Shown in pieces: positions 5,921 to 7,893 of a stretch of DNA of 7,893 nucleotides. Source of the DNA: an archaeon (lineage in GTDB: Archaea > Nanobdellota > Nanobdellia > Pacearchaeales > GW2011-AR1); NCBI GenBank assembly GCA_027348755.1, contig DAIEOU010000013.1:418-8310 (forward strand), read 5' to 3'. The notes below the pieces were generated by a model that saw only the letters and a list, made by a program, of their open reading frames with translations, searched no databases and was not told where the DNA came from. Numbering within the stretch: the first letter of the stretch is position 1; each line of letters opens with the position of its first letter. Both the position numbers and the translations under genes were made by a program.

Positions 5921-5940
5921 CATTGTTGGAAGAAAAATAT

Positions 5941-6246
5941 ATGGAAGCAATATATTCACTTGAAAGCATAATAAGAAACAGGTTTATGTTCGAGGATAAA
6001 ACTGAAAGCAGAGGAAATGAAGATTTCAGAATAGAAGAGCTTCCTACAAGTGCATCTCATGAAAAGATAGACGAATGTATACATGAATATATTGGTCAGT
6101 TCAGAGTAAAAGGTGGCAATAGTAATAAACCAAGCGATCTCGCTGCAGTTTTCTCTGATAAAGGAAAGTTAGTTACAGTAGTATGCACCTATCTTCCTGA
6201 GCACGGGACTCTGTTCGGAACTGTAGATTATCTTAACAGAACATAA
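5941..6246 (+). CDS. 101-residue soluble protein of unknown function
   Basis: I do not recognise this protein. It begins MEAIYSLESIIRNRFMFEDK, is rich in Glu/Asp and Lys, and has no membrane segment or signal peptide. The second half (IGQFRVKGGN, then AAVFSDKGKLVTVVCTYLPE and LFGTVDYLNRT) looks like alternating beta strands and turns, so a small alpha-plus-beta fold is plausible. An alternative TTG start at 5923 would add six residues (M/L-E-E-K-Y context), but the TATA box spacing favours ATG 5941. It has its own promoter and lies between rpsG and the EF-2 gene, which are usually adjacent in archaea. That hints at a translation-related or simply inserted gene, but nothing in the sequence proves either. 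Codon use matches the neighbours. Confidence 0.75.
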   Translation: MEAIYSLESIIRNRFMFEDKTESRGNEDFRIEELPTSASHEKIDECIHEYIGQFRVKGGNSNKPSDLAAVFSDKGKLVTVVCTYLPEHGTLFGTVDYLNRT

Positions 6247-6267
6247 AGGTTTTTAAACCACTTTTTG
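6245..6267 (+). promoter_or_regulatory. EF-2 gene promoter
   Basis: AAAGGTTTTTAAACC contains an inverted repeat GGTTT-TT-AAACC (6248-6259) around the TATA core. TTTAAA (6252-6257) is centred about 32 bp before ATG 6287, predicting a leader of about 6-7 nt. The element overlaps the end of the upstream gene by two bases. The T5 tract at 6262-6266 may help terminate upstream transcription. Confidence 0.55.
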
Positions 6268-6286
6268 TATCACCACTTATTCTCAC

Positions 6287-7893
6287 ATGGTAGAAAAAGA
6301 AACAAGCTTAAGGAAGATAGAAAGACTTACTTCGAGTCAGGTTCAGATTAGAAACGTGGCTACTTCTGCGCACATACACCACGGAAAGACTGCTTTTACA
6401 GATAACCTTCTCGCTGCTGCTGGAATGATGGCTGCGAAGAACGCTGGGGATCTTGAGGAAGGAATGGCAACATGGCAGCACGCTGACGAACAAGAGAGAC
6501 TCATGACAGTTGACGCAGCAAATGTAAGTATGGCTCACGAATTCCAGGGACAAGAATATTTGATTAATCTTATAGACACTCCTGGACACGTTGACTTTGG
6601 AGGAAATGTTACAAGAGCAATGAGAGCTATTGATGGAACATTCGTCCTCATATGTGCTGTTGAAGGAATAATGCCTCAAACAGAAACTGTTCTAAAGCAG
6701 GCATTAAGGGAAAGAGTAAAGCCAGTTCTTTTCATAAACAAAGTTGACAGACTGATAAAGGAACTTAAGCTTACTCCTGAACAGATGCAGGAAAGATTTC
6801 AGAAGCTCATAACAAACTTCAACCATTTAATAATGCAGATTGCAGAGCCTGAGTTTAAAGAGAAGTGGCAAGTAAATGTAATGGATGGAAGCGTAGCTTT
6901 CGGAAGCGCAAGAGAGAACTGGGCTTTATCAGTTCCATTCATGCAGAAGAGAGGAATAAGTTTCAAGGATATATACAATATTTATCAAGCTAGTGAGGAA
7001 GAAAGAAAGAAGTGGATATGGGAGAAAGCTCCATTGCATGAAGTAATTCTAGACATGGCAGTAAAGCATTTGCCAAACCCTGTAGAAGCTCAGAAATATA
7101 GAATTCCTAAGATATGGCGCGGAGATATAGACAGCAAGTTCGGACAGGATCTTATCAAGTGTGACAGAAATGGAGAAGTTGCATTCGTTATAACAAACAT
7201 AGCTATAGACAAGAGGTCTGGAAAAGAAGTAGCTGCAGGGCGTCTTTACTCAGGAACTATAACTAATGGAATGGAAGTTTATGCAAACAATGCAAAGAAG
7301 AAATATAGACTTCAACAGGTTCTTGTTTACAACGGTATAAAGCCGGAACAACTTGAAGCAGTACCTGCGGGAAACGTTCTTGCGCTTGTTGGCCTTAACT
7401 GCGACGTAGGAGACACAATAACTCTTGAACCTCAGACTCCATTTGAAGAGATAAAGCACATATTCCAGCCAGTAATAACAAAGAGTATAGAAGTCGCAAA
7501 GTCAGCTGATTTGCCTAAACTTATAGAAGTTCTTAGAAAAGTAGGAAAGGAAGACCCAAGCCTTAAGATAGAAATAAACGAGGAAACTGGGGAGAACTTG
7601 ATGTCTGGAATGGGAGAATTGCATTTAGAAATAATTGAAGGAAGAATAAAGAATGAAAAAGGTCTAGAAGTCAAGATGGGAGCTCCTATAGTAGTTTACA
7701 GGGAGAGTGTAGCGAAAGATTCTGGAGAAATTGTTGTGAGAACTCCTAATGGGCACAACATATTTTTCATAAGTATGGAACCGCTTGAAGACAATGTTTA
7801 CAACGCTATAGAGCGTAATGAGTTGCCTGAGGGTCGTGTAAAGAAAAAGGCTGAAGATTTATGGAAGAAGCTTAACACACTTGGTATAAGCAA
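6287..7893 (+). CDS. fusA: Elongation factor 2 (aEF-2), 3' end outside window
   Basis: aEF-2 is the GTPase that drives translocation of tRNA and mRNA on the ribosome. The frame is open from ATG 6287 to the window edge, 535 codons of roughly 730 expected. G-domain motifs: P-loop AHIHHGKT (28-35), switch I ending ERLMT (70-74), switch II DTPGHVDF (97-104) with the catalytic His, NKVD (151-154) and FGSA (205-208). Domain II (IWRGDIDSKFGQ to VALVG-type barrel) and domain III (PKLIEVLRKVGKEDPSLKI, SGMGELHLEII) follow, and domain IV begins at PIVVYRESV. The diphthamide loop lies beyond the edge. The P-loop has His31 where translational GTPases normally have Asp, and switch I has Leu-Met where RGIT has Gly-Ile. 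The start is supported by a TATA box about 32 bp upstream. Family assignment is firm. Confidence 0.96.
   Translation, partial: MVEKETSLRKIERLTSSQVQIRNVATSAHIHHGKTAFTDNLLAAAGMMAAKNAGDLEEGMATWQHADEQERLMTVDAANVSMAHEFQGQEYLINLIDTPGHVDFGGNVTRAMRAIDGTFVLICAVEGIMPQTETVLKQALRERVKPVLFINKVDRLIKELKLTPEQMQERFQKLITNFNHLIMQIAEPEFKEKWQVNVMDGSVAFGSARENWALSVPFMQKRGISFKDIYNIYQASEEERKKWIWEKAPLHEVILDMAVKHLPNPVEAQKYRIPKIWRGDIDSKFGQDLIKCDRNGEVAFVITNIAIDKRSGKEVAAGRLYSGTITNGMEVYANNAKKKYRLQQVLVYNGIKPEQLEAVPAGNVLALVGLNCDVGDTITLEPQTPFEEIKHIFQPVITKSIEVAKSADLPKLIEVLRKVGKEDPSLKIEINEETGENLMSGMGELHLEIIEGRIKNEKGLEVKMGAPIVVYRESVAKDSGEIVVRTPNGHNIFFISMEPLEDNVYNAIERNELPEGRVKKKAEDLWKKLNTLGIS

Noticed and set aside
5923..5925. TTG start for the 101-residue gene
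   Set aside because: It lies only about 8 bp after the TATA core, upstream of the predicted transcript start; ATG 5941 fits the 26-bp spacing.
6308..6679. 123-codon open frame on the minus strand inside the EF-2 gene
   Set aside because: It is antisense to the conserved EF-2 G domain; Ser- and Cys-rich product without recognisable motifs.

Overview
The window is an AT-rich archaeal information-processing cluster. Archaeal origin is supported by archaeal-type RNA polymerase A'/A'' sequence, an archaeal two-KH NusA, archaeal uS12 and uS7, an EF-2 rather than a bacterial EF-G, and TATA-box promoters lying about 24-34 bp upstream of start codons with almost no Shine-Dalgarno sites. The gene order (RNA polymerase large subunit, nusA, rpsL, rpsG, EF-2) is the classic archaeal arrangement. 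Heavy use of ATA, AGA and GGA codons, many small unfamiliar proteins, and divergent residues in otherwise near-invariant motifs suggest a reduced, fast-evolving lineage of the DPANN type. That placement is an inference and the exact phylum cannot be read from the window.

Layout: positions 1-3158 hold the 3' part of a fused RNA polymerase A'+A'' gene. Then comes a short insertion, in the place where many archaea carry rpl30e: a membrane-anchored protein of unknown function (3195-3545) and a GNAT acetyltransferase broken by a one-base frameshift (3555-4000). nusA follows (4126-4539), preceded by a tiny upstream ORF. The nusA-rpsL gap holds a stop-interrupted small reading frame on the minus strand with its own well-placed TATA box. 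It lies back-to-back with the rpsL promoter. rpsL and rpsG (4802-5835) are a tight two-gene operon. A 101-residue protein of unknown function (5941-6246) has its own promoter, and the EF-2 gene starts at 6287 and runs off the right edge.

Working together, the recognised genes cover transcription (RpoA, NusA) and ribosome function (uS12 and uS7 of the 30S decoding region and head, EF-2 for translocation). I see no defence system, mobile element, CRISPR array, tRNA or rRNA. The most unusual signals are the compacted A'/A'' junction of RpoA, an EF-2 G domain with an altered P-loop and switch I, degenerate KH loops in NusA, the interrupted minus-strand ORF with a back-to-back promoter, and the frameshifted acetyltransferase.
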